From Sphingomonas sp. BK235 (GTDB lineage: Bacteria > Pseudomonadota > Alphaproteobacteria > Sphingomonadales > Sphingomonadaceae), in assembly GCF_004345855.1 (NCBI RefSeq), contig NZ_SLXN01000007.1, forward strand, positions 1 to 64,000: a DNA stretch of 64,000 nucleotides. The letters run 5' to 3'. Below are positions 1-9,140 of the stretch, piece by piece; within the stretch, counting starts at the first letter, position 1; each line of letters opens with the position of its first letter. Below the pieces are notes generated by a model, which was not told the origin of the DNA, did not search any database, and worked only from the letters and a program-made list of their open reading frames with translations. The translations under genes and the position numbers were made by a program.

Positions 1-861
1 CTGCAGCCCGCGGGCGAGTATCTCGGCGAGGATTATTACCGCGCCGGCGGCGTGCCCGCGGTGGTGGGCCAGCTGATCGGGCAGGGGCTGATCGCGGAGG
101 GCGCGCTGACGGTCAACGGCCGCACCATGGGCGAGAACTGCCGCGGCGCCAGAATCGAGGACGAGGCGGTGATCCGCCCGTACGACCGCCCGCTCAAGGA
201 GGCGGCGGGGTTCCTGGTGCTGACCGGCAACCTGTTCGACGCGGCGGTGATGAAGACCAGCGTGATCTCGCCCGAGTTCCGCGACCGCTACTTGAGCAAC
301 CCCGCGGATCCCAACGCCTTCGAGGGCCCCGCGGTGGTGTTCGACGGGCCGGAGGACTATCACGCGCGGATCGACGATCCCGCCACCGGGATCACGCCCG
401 AGACCTTGCTGTTCATGCGCGGCGCCGGGCCGGTCGGCTATCCGGGCGCGGCCGAGGTGGTGAACATGCGCCCGCCGGCGTATCTGATCACCGAGGGCGT
501 GCATGCCTTGCCGTGCATCGGCGACGGGCGCCAGTCGGGGACGAGCGGGTCGCCGTCGATCCTCAACGCCTCGCCCGAGGCGGCGGCGATGGGGGCGCTG
601 GCCTTGCTGCGCACCGGCGACCGCGTGCGCGTCGACCTCAACCGCGCGCGCGTCGACGTGCTGGTGGAGGACGAGGAACTGGCCGAGCGCCGCCGCGCGC
701 TGGAGGCGGCGGGGGGCTATGCGTACCCGGCCTCGCAGACGCCGTGGCAGGAGATCCAGCGCGCGGTGGTGGGCCAGATGAACACCGGCGCGATCCTGGA
801 GGGCGCGGAGAAATACCAGCGCATCGCGCAGACCATGGGCTTGCCGCGCGACAACCACTGA
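1..861 (+). CDS. xylD: Pentonate (xylonate/arabinonate-type) dehydratase, IlvD/Edd family, 5'-truncated
   Basis: Reads open from the first base of the window, so only the C-terminal 286 residues are present. It belongs to the IlvD/Edd Fe-S dehydratases that remove water from sugar acids to give 2-keto-3-deoxy acids. Visible family marks are TVNGRTMGENCRGA, FLVLTGNLFDAAVMKTSV, RGAGPVGYPGAAEV and GDGRQSGTSGSPSILNASPE. The ending (SQTPWQEIQRAV, then PRDNH) matches the XylD/arabinonate dehydratase branch more than IlvD or 6-phosphogluconate dehydratase. The convergent ketoglutarate-semialdehyde dehydrogenase supports pentonate oxidation. Xylonate versus arabinonate cannot be decided from this fragment, so the symbol is tentative. 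Confidence 0.8.
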   Translation: MQPAGEYLGEDYYRAGGVPAVVGQLIGQGLIAEGALTVNGRTMGENCRGARIEDEAVIRPYDRPLKEAAGFLVLTGNLFDAAVMKTSVISPEFRDRYLSNPADPNAFEGPAVVFDGPEDYHARIDDPATGITPETLLFMRGAGPVGYPGAAEVVNMRPPAYLITEGVHALPCIGDGRQSGTSGSPSILNASPEAAAMGALALLRTGDRVRVDLNRARVDVLVEDEELAERRRALEAAGGYAYPASQTPWQEIQRAVVGQMNTGAILEGAEKYQRIAQTMGLPRDNH

Positions 862-930
862 CGGGGGAGCGCGTGGCGGCGCTTGGCCGCCAGCGCCGTG
901 CGTGGCGGGGTGGCACCACCATCCACCACT

Positions 931-1030
931 GGCGTCATCCTGAGCTTGTCTCAGGATCCACTGTCCCGCAGGCGCCGCGGCGGTTGGGTGGGCGGCACGG
1001 TGGATCCTGAGACGAGCTCAGGATGACGCC
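931..1030. repeat. 96-bp inverted-repeat (REP doublet) element, copy 1
   Basis: Two arms face each other (933-960 and about 1001-1028). Each arm folds on itself as TCCTGAG-N5-CTCAGGA. This is a diverged version of the element found eleven more times in the window. It lies between the convergent dehydratase and aldehyde dehydrogenase genes. Confidence 0.8.
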
Positions 1031-1142
1031 AGGAGGTGAGGGCGCCGTGCCGACTTACGGGATGGCACACTGACGGGATGGCGCACTGACGTGACGGGAT
1101 GGCGCTCGGGGGCGAGCGCGCGGGGCAGGTGCGCTCACCGCT

Positions 1143-1310
1143 CGCCCTCTCTGCGCCTCCGCGCCTCTGCGCGAACAAATTTCTCACGCGAAGCCGCGAG
1201 GACGCGAAGCAGTGAGACGCGGCACGATCACCGCCTGAGCAACGCCTTCGCGTCTTCGCGTCTTCGCGTGAGATGATCTCGCGCAGAGACGCGGAGGCGC
1301 GGAGAGGGCG
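1143..1310. repeat. Long imperfect inverted repeat (about 65-bp arms)
   Basis: The left arm 1143-1209 (beginning CGCCCTCTCTGCGCCTCC) is largely the reverse complement of 1246-1310 (ending GAGGCGCGGAGAGGGCG), with a 36-base spacer. It contains no coding frame that looks real. It could be a non-autonomous mobile element or a bidirectional transcription barrier between converging genes. The rest of 862-1448 shows nothing else recognisable. Confidence 0.65.
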
Positions 1311-1448
1311 CGCGTGGGGCGAGCGGCGTGGTCGCCAGTGACGAGGTGAGAGCGCCTGCGGCGCGGGCCTTCTCCGCGCCGATGCCCCACCAACGGAAAG
1401 GGCGGCCTCGCAAGGCCGCCCTCCCGTCTTTCCACCCCGACGCGCGGC

Positions 1449-3029
1449 CTACCGCGGCGAGGCCTCGCGCTTGCCGTCGAGCCGCCGCGCCACGCCCCAG
1501 GGATTGGCGTCCGCCAGCGCCTCGGGCAGCAGCGACGCGGGCAGGTTCTGCAAGCTCACCGGGCGCAGGAAGCGGTAGATCGCCGCGGTCCCCACCGAGG
1601 TGGTGCGCCCGTCGCTCGTCGCCGGGAAGGGGCCGCCATGCACCATCGCGTGGCTCACCTCGACCCCGGTCGGCCAGCCGTTGACCAGGATGCGGCCGAC
1701 GCGATCGGCGAGCACCGGGATCAGCGTCTTGGCCTCGGCCTCGTCCTCGGCGTCGAGGTGAAGCGTCGCGGTGAGCTGGCCCTCGAGGCTAGCGATCACC
1801 TGACGCACCTCGTCCATGTCGCGGCACGCCACCACGATCGAGGACGAGCCGAACACCTCATGCCCGAGCGCGCGGTCGGCGAGGAAGCTCGCCGCCTCGG
1901 CGCGGAACAGCGCGCCGACCGCCTGATTGACGCCCTCGCCGACCTTGCCGCGCGCCACCGTCGTCACCGCGCTGTGCCGCGCCAGCGCCTCGACGCCCTG
2001 CTCGAAGCTGGCGTGGATGCCCGGCGACAGCATGGTCGCTGGCGCGCTCTCGGTCAGCGCGCGACCTGCCGCGGCGACGAAGGCGTCGAGCGCCTCGCCG
2101 GCGATCGCGAGCACCAGGCCGGGATTGGTGCAGAACTGCCCCGCGCCCATCGTCAGCGACTGGACATAGGCCGGCGCCAGCGCCTCGCCGCGCGCCTCCA
2201 GCGCGTGCGGCATGAGGACGACCGGGTTGATGCTCGACATCTCGGCGTAGACCGGGATCGGCTCGGCACGGCTCGCCGCGATCTTCACCAGCGCGAGCCC
2301 GCCCCCGCGCGAGCCGGTGAAGCCGACCGCCTTGATGCGGCGATCGGCCACCAGTGCCTCGCCGAGACGATTGGTTTCGCCCGGCAGATAGGAGAAGACA
2401 CCTGCGGGCAGCCCCGCCTTGTCGACCGCGGCGCGGATCGCGCGCGCGACCAGCTCGCCCGTGCCCGGATGCGCCGGATGGCCCTTGACCACCACCGGGC
2501 AGCCGGCGGCGAGTGCCGAGGCGGTGTCGCCGCCCGCGACCGAGAAAGCGAGCGGGAAGTTGGACGCGCCGAACACCGCCACCGGGCCGAGCGCGACGTT
2601 CATGCGGCGCAGGTCGGGGCGGGGGAGCGGCTGGCGGTCGGGCAACGCGGGGTCGATCGTGGCGTCGAGCCAGTCGCCCTGGCGCACCACCTGCGCGAAC
2701 AGCTTGAGCTGGCCGACGGTGCGACCGCGCTCGCCCTCGAGCCGCGCGCGCGGTAGGCCGCTCTCCTGCTGTGCGCGCTCGATCAGCTGGTCGCCGAGCG
2801 CGACGATCTCGTCGGCGATCGCCTCGAGGAAGGCGGCGCGATCCTCGGGCGCGGTCGCGGCATAGGCCGGGAAGGCCGCGGCGGCGAGCTCGCACGCGTC
2901 GGCAACCGCGTCGGGGCCGGCGGAGGAGAAGGTCGGGGTGAGAGGCGCGCCCTTGGCCGGGTCGACCGCGGTGAACCGCGCCTCGGCCTGGCGCAGCTCG
3001 GCACCGATCAGCATCGCTCCGTCGATCAT
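1449..3029 (-). CDS. 2-oxoglutarate-semialdehyde dehydrogenase, ALDH superfamily
   Basis: A 526-residue NAD(P)-dependent aldehyde dehydrogenase. It most likely oxidises 2-ketoglutarate semialdehyde to 2-ketoglutarate, the last step of oxidative pentose or sugar-acid breakdown. The binding motif FGASNFPLAFS lies near residues 153-163, FTGSRGGG near 237-244, the catalytic glutamate in AEMSSINPV (Glu263) and the catalytic cysteine in GAGQFCTNPG (Cys300). The length and the GHPAHPGTGEL stretch fit the longer KGSADH class rather than betaine or acetaldehyde dehydrogenases. The ATG at 3029 follows an AGGA-type ribosome site. A good promoter with an operator-like palindrome lies just upstream. The gene converges on the pentonate dehydratase. 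Confidence 0.85.
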   Translation of the reverse strand: MIDGAMLIGAELRQAEARFTAVDPAKGAPLTPTFSSAGPDAVADACELAAAAFPAYAATAPEDRAAFLEAIADEIVALGDQLIERAQQESGLPRARLEGERGRTVGQLKLFAQVVRQGDWLDATIDPALPDRQPLPRPDLRRMNVALGPVAVFGASNFPLAFSVAGGDTASALAAGCPVVVKGHPAHPGTGELVARAIRAAVDKAGLPAGVFSYLPGETNRLGEALVADRRIKAVGFTGSRGGGLALVKIAASRAEPIPVYAEMSSINPVVLMPHALEARGEALAPAYVQSLTMGAGQFCTNPGLVLAIAGEALDAFVAAAGRALTESAPATMLSPGIHASFEQGVEALARHSAVTTVARGKVGEGVNQAVGALFRAEAASFLADRALGHEVFGSSSIVVACRDMDEVRQVIASLEGQLTATLHLDAEDEAEAKTLIPVLADRVGRILVNGWPTGVEVSHAMVHGGPFPATSDGRTTSVGTAAIYRFLRPVSLQNLPASLLPEALADANPWGVARRLDGKREASPR

Positions 3030-3050
3030 GGATATCCTCGGCTCTGGGGA

Positions 3051-3066
3051 ATTAGTCGGACATATT
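3051..3066. promoter_or_regulatory. FadR/GntR-type operator candidate
   Basis: The palindromic core GTCGGAC (GTC-N-GAC), flanked by TTA and ATA, overlaps the -10 region of the KGSADH promoter. TnGTCnGACnA-like sites are typical of FCD-class GntR regulators. No such regulator gene is in the window. Confidence 0.35.
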
Positions 3067-3091
3067 TAGGCCCGAGGGGGAGGGGGCGCAA
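3063..3091 (-). promoter_or_regulatory. Promoter of the KGSADH gene
   Basis: Read on the minus strand: TTGCGC (3091-3086), a 17-base spacer, then TAAATA (3068-3063), about 35 bases before the ATG at 3029. Spacing and hexamers fit a housekeeping sigma factor; the start point is inferred. Confidence 0.5.
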
Positions 3092-3230
3092 CCCTGGGGT
3101 GGGTTCGCCGTCACTCTCGTAGGCCTTGTTCCCCGGCGAAAGCCGGGGTCCAGGTGGGGGACGCTGCTTGGTCCCGCCACCGCTTTCCTAACTGGGCCCC
3201 GGCTTGCGCGGGACCTTCACAGATCACCCC

Positions 3231-3326
3231 CGTCATCCCGGACTTGTTCCGGGATCCACCGTGCCGTGCACTCACCGCGACTTGCTCTGGCGGTGGGGTG
3301 GATCCCGGAACAAGTCCGGGATGACG
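3231..3326. repeat. 96-bp inverted-repeat (REP doublet) element, copy 2
   Basis: Arms 3231-3258 and about 3299-3326 each fold as CCCGGA-N5-TCCGGG and end in CGTCATC/GATGACG. A second, shorter repeat type with CCCCGGC-GAAA-GCCGGGG lies at about 3132-3150. The 3030-3451 gap otherwise holds only the KGSADH promoter and the xylA terminator. Confidence 0.85.
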
Positions 3327-3421
3327 GGAGATGCGGAACGTTCCGCCACGTTCGCGAAGGTCCCGCCTTCGCGGGAGGACGGCTTATTGGGTCAGCAGGG
3401 TCATTCCATCACGATGGTAGA

Positions 3422-3445
3422 GGGGCGGAGCAGCGCGTCCGCCCC
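3422..3445 (-). terminator. Hairpin after xylA
   Basis: An 8-bp perfect stem, GGGGCGGA paired with TCCGCCCC with an 8-base loop, begins 6 bases past the xylA stop codon. On the minus strand it is followed by TCT without a long T run, so it may be a factor-assisted terminator or an mRNA 3'-end stabiliser. Confidence 0.5.
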
Positions 3446-3451
3446 CCTCCC

Positions 3452-4762
3452 TCAGATGAAGCGGTTGAGCAGATTCTCGATCCGCTCCTGCTGGCCCGAG
3501 CGCGGGCGCGGGTCGACGTTCTCGCGCTCGGCGAGGTCGGCGATCCCGGCGAGGTCGAGCGTCGACACCTGCTGGCCGAACGTGCCGTCCCAGCCGGCGT
3601 AGCGGTCGCGCTTGATCGAATCGAGCCGGCCGTCCTCGATCAGCTTCGCCGCGTTGAGCAGCCCGCGCGCCACCGTGTCGATGCCGCCGACATGGCCGTA
3701 GAACAGGTCGGCCGCGTCGACCGATTGGCGGCGCACCTTGGCGTCGAAGTTGAACCCGCCGGTGGTGAAGCCGCCCGCGCGGACGATCTCGAGCATCGCC
3801 AGCGTCAGTTCCTCGACCGAATTGGGGAATTGGTCGGTGTCCCAGCCGTTCTGCGGGTCGCCGCGATTGGCGTCGATCGAGCCGAAGATGCCCAGCGCCG
3901 CGGCGGTGGCGATCTCATGCTCGAAGGTGTGGCCTGCGAGCGTGGCGTGGTTCGCCTCGATGTTGACCTTGACCTCGTTCTCGAGCCCGTAGCGCTTGAG
4001 GAAGCCGTACACCGTGGCGGTGTCGAAGTCGTACTGGTGCTTGGTCGGCTCGTGCGGCTTCGGCTCGATCAGGATCGTGCCCTGGAAGCCGATCTTGTGC
4101 TTGTGCTCGACGACGAGGCTGAGGAAGCGGCCGAGGTTGTCGAGCTCGCGCTTGAGATCGGTGTTGTGCAGCGACTCATATCCCTCGCGACCGCCCCACA
4201 GCACGTAATTCTGGCCGCCGAGCCGATGCGTCGCCTCGAGCGCGTCGCGCACCTGCACCGCGCCGAACGCGAACACCTCGGGATCGGGGTTGCTCGCGCC
4301 GCCCGCGGCGAAGCGCGGGTGGCTGAACAGGTTGGCGGTGCCCCACAGCAGCTTGCGACCGGACGCGGCCTGCAGCTTCTCGAGATGGTCGACCGCCTCG
4401 GCGAAGAAGCGGCGATGCTCGGCGACGCCGTGCGCGTCGGCCATCACGTCGACGTCGTGGAAGCAGTAATAGGGCACGTCGAGCTTGCTGAAGAAGTCGA
4501 ACGCCACCTCACGCTTCTGCGCCGCGGCGGCGCTGTCGTTCGCGCCGGCGTGCCAGGGGCGATTGAAGGTGCCGCCGCCGAACACGTCCGAGCCGGGCCA
4601 GCAGAAGGTGTGCCAGAAGCAGGCGGCGAAGCGGAGGTGGTCCTCCATCCGCTTGCCGAGCACGACCCGGTCCTTGTCGTAGAAGCGATAGGCGAGCTCG
4701 TTGTCGCTGTCGGGGCCCTCGTACTTGATCTGAGGGATGTCGGCGAAGAAGTCGGTGGCCAT
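3452..4762 (-). CDS. xylA: Xylose isomerase
   Basis: A 436-residue enzyme of the usual class II length that converts D-xylose to D-xylulose. Clear marks are the N-terminal block with HTFCWPGSDVFGGGTF (about 51-66), the active-site histidine and aspartate in FHDVDVMAD (His101, Asp104), and metal ligands in LIEPKPHEPTKHQYDFD (Glu233) and NIEANHATLAGH (Glu269, His272). The ATG at 4762 is preceded by a strong AAGGAG. It lies 36 bases downstream of xylB on the same strand and should be co-transcribed with it. Confidence 0.97.
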   Translation of the reverse strand: MATDFFADIPQIKYEGPDSDNELAYRFYDKDRVVLGKRMEDHLRFAACFWHTFCWPGSDVFGGGTFNRPWHAGANDSAAAAQKREVAFDFFSKLDVPYYCFHDVDVMADAHGVAEHRRFFAEAVDHLEKLQAASGRKLLWGTANLFSHPRFAAGGASNPDPEVFAFGAVQVRDALEATHRLGGQNYVLWGGREGYESLHNTDLKRELDNLGRFLSLVVEHKHKIGFQGTILIEPKPHEPTKHQYDFDTATVYGFLKRYGLENEVKVNIEANHATLAGHTFEHEIATAAALGIFGSIDANRGDPQNGWDTDQFPNSVEELTLAMLEIVRAGGFTTGGFNFDAKVRRQSVDAADLFYGHVGGIDTVARGLLNAAKLIEDGRLDSIKRDRYAGWDGTFGQQVSTLDLAGIADLAERENVDPRPRSGQQERIENLLNRFI

Positions 4763-4798
4763 GCAGGCGCTCCTTGGCGTGGTGGTTCGTGGGTAAAA

Positions 4799-6247
<1,449 letters not shown>

Positions 6248-6312
6248 GGTCAGGATCTCGTCTGGAGGAGCGTGGCGTGATGTCGGGGGTAGGCGGGCAC
6301 ACACTCCCCCAC

Positions 6313-6408
6313 CGTCATCCCGGACGTGTTCCGGGATCCACCGTGCCGCACCTCCCACGATCGTGGTGCCTGCGGACGGGTGGATCCCGGAACGAGTCCG
6401 GGATGACG
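6313..6408. repeat. 96-bp inverted-repeat (REP doublet) element, copy 3
   Basis: Arms fold as CCCGGA-CGTGT-TCCGGG and CCCGGA-ACGAG-TCCGGG; loops differ but stems are intact. It sits between the GH43 gene and xylB, so it would be transcribed within their shared mRNA. Confidence 0.85.
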
Positions 6409-6431
6409 GCAGGGGAGCGTCGGGTCGTCGA

Positions 6432-7592
6432 TCACTTCACGAACGGATCGATCGTCGGGATCGTGCCGTCCGGGTTGAACTTCAGCTCGGTCATCTTGAC
6501 GTTGCGGAGGTGGTTCTTCCCCGACAGTTGCGTGTCGGCGTAGAACAGCCACCACTTGCCCTTCCACTCGACGATCGAATGGTGCGTGGTCCAGCCCTGC
6601 ACCGGCTTGAGGATGTGGCCCTTGTAGGTGAACGGGCCGTATGGCGTCTTGCCGATCGCGTAGTTGAGGAAGTGCGTGTCGCCGGTCGAGTAGGTGTAAT
6701 AATATTGCCCGCCGCGCTTGAAGACCCAGGACGCCTCGAAGAAGCGCTTCTCATGGTCGCCGCCGAGTACGGGCTTGCCCTTTTCGTCGAGGATCACCGC
6801 GTCGCGCGGGGTCTCGGCGAAGCTCTTCATGTCGGCGTTGAGCTTGGCGACCTTGCCCGAGAGCGCGGGCTGGTCGTCCTGCTTCAGATCGGTGTCGCTG
6901 CCGTTGGGATCGTATTTGCCGTCCTTCCAGCGCTGGAGCTGGCCGCCCCAGATGCCGCCGAAATACATGTACGAGGTGCCATCGGCGTCGGTGAACACCG
7001 CCGGGTCCATCGAGTAGCTGCCCTTGATCGCCTCGGGCTCGGCCTTGAAGGGGCCCATCGGGTTGTTTGAGGTGGCGACGCCGATGCGGAAGGCGCCCAG
7101 CCCGTTGCGGTCCTTGGTGCGGTCGCGCGCGGGGAAGTAGAGGTAATAGGTACCGTTCTTGAAGGCCGCGTCGGGCGCCCACATCTGCTGCGACGCCCAG
7201 GGCACGTCCTTCACGTCGAGCGCGACCGGGCCGACCGTCACCTTGCCGCCGGGCTCGTCCAGCCGCAGCACGCGATAGTCGCGCATCGCATATTGATTGC
7301 CGAGATCGTCGTTCTTGGTGTCGGTCGGGATGTCGTGGCTGGGATAGACGTAGAGCTTGCCGTCGCCCCAGACGTGCGCCGAGGGATCGGCGGTGTAGAT
7401 GTCGCGGACGAGGGGTTGCGAGGCATAGCCGCGCCCGTCGGGGGCGCGTTCCTGATCCCAGCCGGCGGTCTCGGTGGTCGCATTGTTGCCGGCCGTCGTC
7501 GACGTGCTCTCCTGCGACGAGCACGCGATCAGCGGCAGCGACGCGACCGCGGCGAGCAGGAGGCGGCGGACGGTGGGTCGGGGGTGGCGCAT
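6432..7592 (-). CDS. GH43-family glycosidase, predicted lipoprotein
   Basis: 386 residues with a lipoprotein signal: a twin-arginine-containing N terminus, a hydrophobic segment, then LPLIAC with the lipid-attachment Cys near residue 24. The five-bladed propeller catalytic triad of GH43 is visible: YTADPSAHVW (Asp69, base), SYSMDPAVFTDADG (Asp196, pKa modulator) and FFEASWVFKRGG (Glu286, acid). Such enzymes release xylose or arabinose from xylo- or arabino-oligosaccharides; which one cannot be told here. The ATG at 7592 follows GAGGAGT. It heads the set with xylB and xylA, supplying pentose at the cell surface or in the periplasm. Confidence 0.88.
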   Translation of the reverse strand: MRHPRPTVRRLLLAAVASLPLIACSSQESTSTTAGNNATTETAGWDQERAPDGRGYASQPLVRDIYTADPSAHVWGDGKLYVYPSHDIPTDTKNDDLGNQYAMRDYRVLRLDEPGGKVTVGPVALDVKDVPWASQQMWAPDAAFKNGTYYLYFPARDRTKDRNGLGAFRIGVATSNNPMGPFKAEPEAIKGSYSMDPAVFTDADGTSYMYFGGIWGGQLQRWKDGKYDPNGSDTDLKQDDQPALSGKVAKLNADMKSFAETPRDAVILDEKGKPVLGGDHEKRFFEASWVFKRGGQYYYTYSTGDTHFLNYAIGKTPYGPFTYKGHILKPVQGWTTHHSIVEWKGKWWLFYADTQLSGKNHLRNVKMTELKFNPDGTIPTIDPFVK

Positions 7593-7644
7593 TCGGGCGT
7601 ACTCCTCTCGGTTCGCAGCGGATCTTCGCCCGCCTCTCGACTTT

Positions 7645-7673
7645 GAGTTAGCGCTACCATCACGATGGTGCAA
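7645..7673 (-). promoter_or_regulatory. Promoter of the GH43-xylB-xylA set with operators in the spacer
   Basis: Minus strand: TTGCAC (7673-7668), a 17-base spacer, then TAACTC (7650-7645), about 55 bases before the GH43 ATG. The spacer and -10 region contain the palindrome TTAGCGCTACC (7648-7658), a LacI-family type of half-sites around AGCGCT. They also contain a second perfect inverted repeat, ACCATC-AC-GATGGT (7656-7669). Repression relieved by a pentose signal is the simplest reading; the regulator is not in this window. Confidence 0.6.
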
Positions 7674-7772
7674 CTGCTTTGATGAGGTCGGACGGGAGAC
7701 CGATGTCGGACGGTCGACACCCGTCATGTCGACGCGGTCGACGATCCCACCGGCATTGGGCGGGAGCGGGCG

Positions 7773-9140
7773 TTACAATCCCTCGCCGCCGACCCATTGC
7801 GCGTTGGCGAGGCGGCGCGCGAGCGTCCAGTTCTGCTGACGGATATCGGGGACGGCCACCACTTCCCACAGCTCGCCGCGCGTCATCGGGCCGATGCAAT
7901 AGAGCCGGTCGCTGACCGCGCCATCCGCCGCCACCACGCGCGATTGGCGATCGACGTCGAGGCCGATCCGCAGCGCGTCGGGGCGGATCATCCCGGCGGC
8001 GAGCAGCTGGCGGACCAGCGGTTCGCGCGAGCGCAGCAGGTCGCCCTGCGGCCCGGTGCAATTGACGATCCGCGCCGCGCGCGTCGTCGTCACCGCCTCG
8101 CCGCCGCGGGCGCGCCAGTGCAGTAGCGCGTCGGTGCCGTCCGCCTCCGCCCCGACCAGCTTGCCCGCGGCGAAGCGCAGCCGCCCCGCCTCGACCAACG
8201 CGTCGATCCGCCCCGCCACCGCGGGCGCGAGCCGGTGGCGGTGCACGTCCCAATAAGGCCGCAGGTGGCGGAGGAAGCGCGCGCGCGTCGTCGCGTCGGC
8301 GCTGCCCCACATCATCTGGGTCACCGGCCGCAGCTCGTCGACCGCGGCGCGCCAGCCGATCGCCTCGGCACGATCACGCACCGCGCGCACCAGCGCCGAG
8401 AGCGTCGCCGCGGGACGCTCGCTGAGCCCGGGCCGCGGCGCGCCGTCGGCATGGCGGCGCGGCACCAGCCCGCGTCGCGACAGCGCGAAAATACGTCCAC
8501 GGAACCCCGCCGAGTCGAGCAGCAGCGCGGCGTCGATCGCGGTCAGGCCGGTGCCGACCAGCACCACCTCGTCGGCGTCGCTCAGCCCCTCGGCGATGTC
8601 GCCGGCCCAGGGGTCGGCGCGGTAGCAGCCCGTCGGCAGCGTCGTCGGGTCGAGGCCGGGCGGGCTGTGCGGCGGCAGGTTGCCGAGCGCGAGCACCGCC
8701 ACATCGGCCGCGATGCTACCGCCCTCGGCCAGCGTCAGCGCGAAGCCGCGCGAATCGCACTCGAGCGCGCAGACCTCGCCCGTCACCAGCGTCAGCCGCT
8801 CCGGGTTGGCCGCGGCGGCCTCCTCGAGCATCGCGCGGAGATAGCGGCCGTAGATCTTGCGCGGCACGAAGGTGGTGCGATCGCCCAGCCCCTCGCGCTC
8901 GAGCCAGCGGACGAAATGGTCGGGATCGTCGGGCAGCGCGCTCATGTTGCCGGCGCGGACGTTGAGCAGATGCTCGTCGTGCGCCGCGCTATAGGCGACG
9001 CCGCGCGCGACTTGCCCGGGGCGGCGCTCGATCAGCGTGGCGCGCGGGCCGTCGTGGCGGACGAGGTTGATCGCGAGCAAGGTGCCCGAGAAGCCGCCGC
9101 CGACGATCGCGACATGATCGCCGGGCTGAACCAGCGTCAC
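7773..9140 (-). CDS. FAD/NAD(P)-binding protein (PF13454-like)
   Basis: 455 residues starting GTG. The N-terminal dinucleotide fold VAIVGGGFSGTLLAINLV, then RGVAYSAAHDEHLLNVRAGNMSA, is characteristic of the FAD-NAD(P)-binding family (NAD_binding_9) of uncharacterised reductases. A second nucleotide-binding site is suggested by EVVLVGTGLTAIDAALLL near residue 190. Its start overlaps the stop of the upstream Gfo/Idh gene by four bases (GTGA), so the two are translationally coupled. It may supply electrons to a partner enzyme in this cluster, such as the flavin monooxygenase encoded nearby. The substrate is unknown. Confidence 0.75.
   Translation of the reverse strand: MTLVQPGDHVAIVGGGFSGTLLAINLVRHDGPRATLIERRPGQVARGVAYSAAHDEHLLNVRAGNMSALPDDPDHFVRWLEREGLGDRTTFVPRKIYGRYLRAMLEEAAAANPERLTLVTGEVCALECDSRGFALTLAEGGSIAADVAVLALGNLPPHSPPGLDPTTLPTGCYRADPWAGDIAEGLSDADEVVLVGTGLTAIDAALLLDSAGFRGRIFALSRRGLVPRRHADGAPRPGLSERPAATLSALVRAVRDRAEAIGWRAAVDELRPVTQMMWGSADATTRARFLRHLRPYWDVHRHRLAPAVAGRIDALVEAGRLRFAAGKLVGAEADGTDALLHWRARGGEAVTTTRAARIVNCTGPQGDLLRSREPLVRQLLAAGMIRPDALRIGLDVDRQSRVVAADGAVSDRLYCIGPMTRGELWEVVAVPDIRQQNWTLARRLANAQWVGGEGL

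Noticed and set aside
6248..6358. Upstream extension of xylB
   Set aside because: The extra 37 codons are translated repeat element; the enzyme fold starts at the internal ATG.
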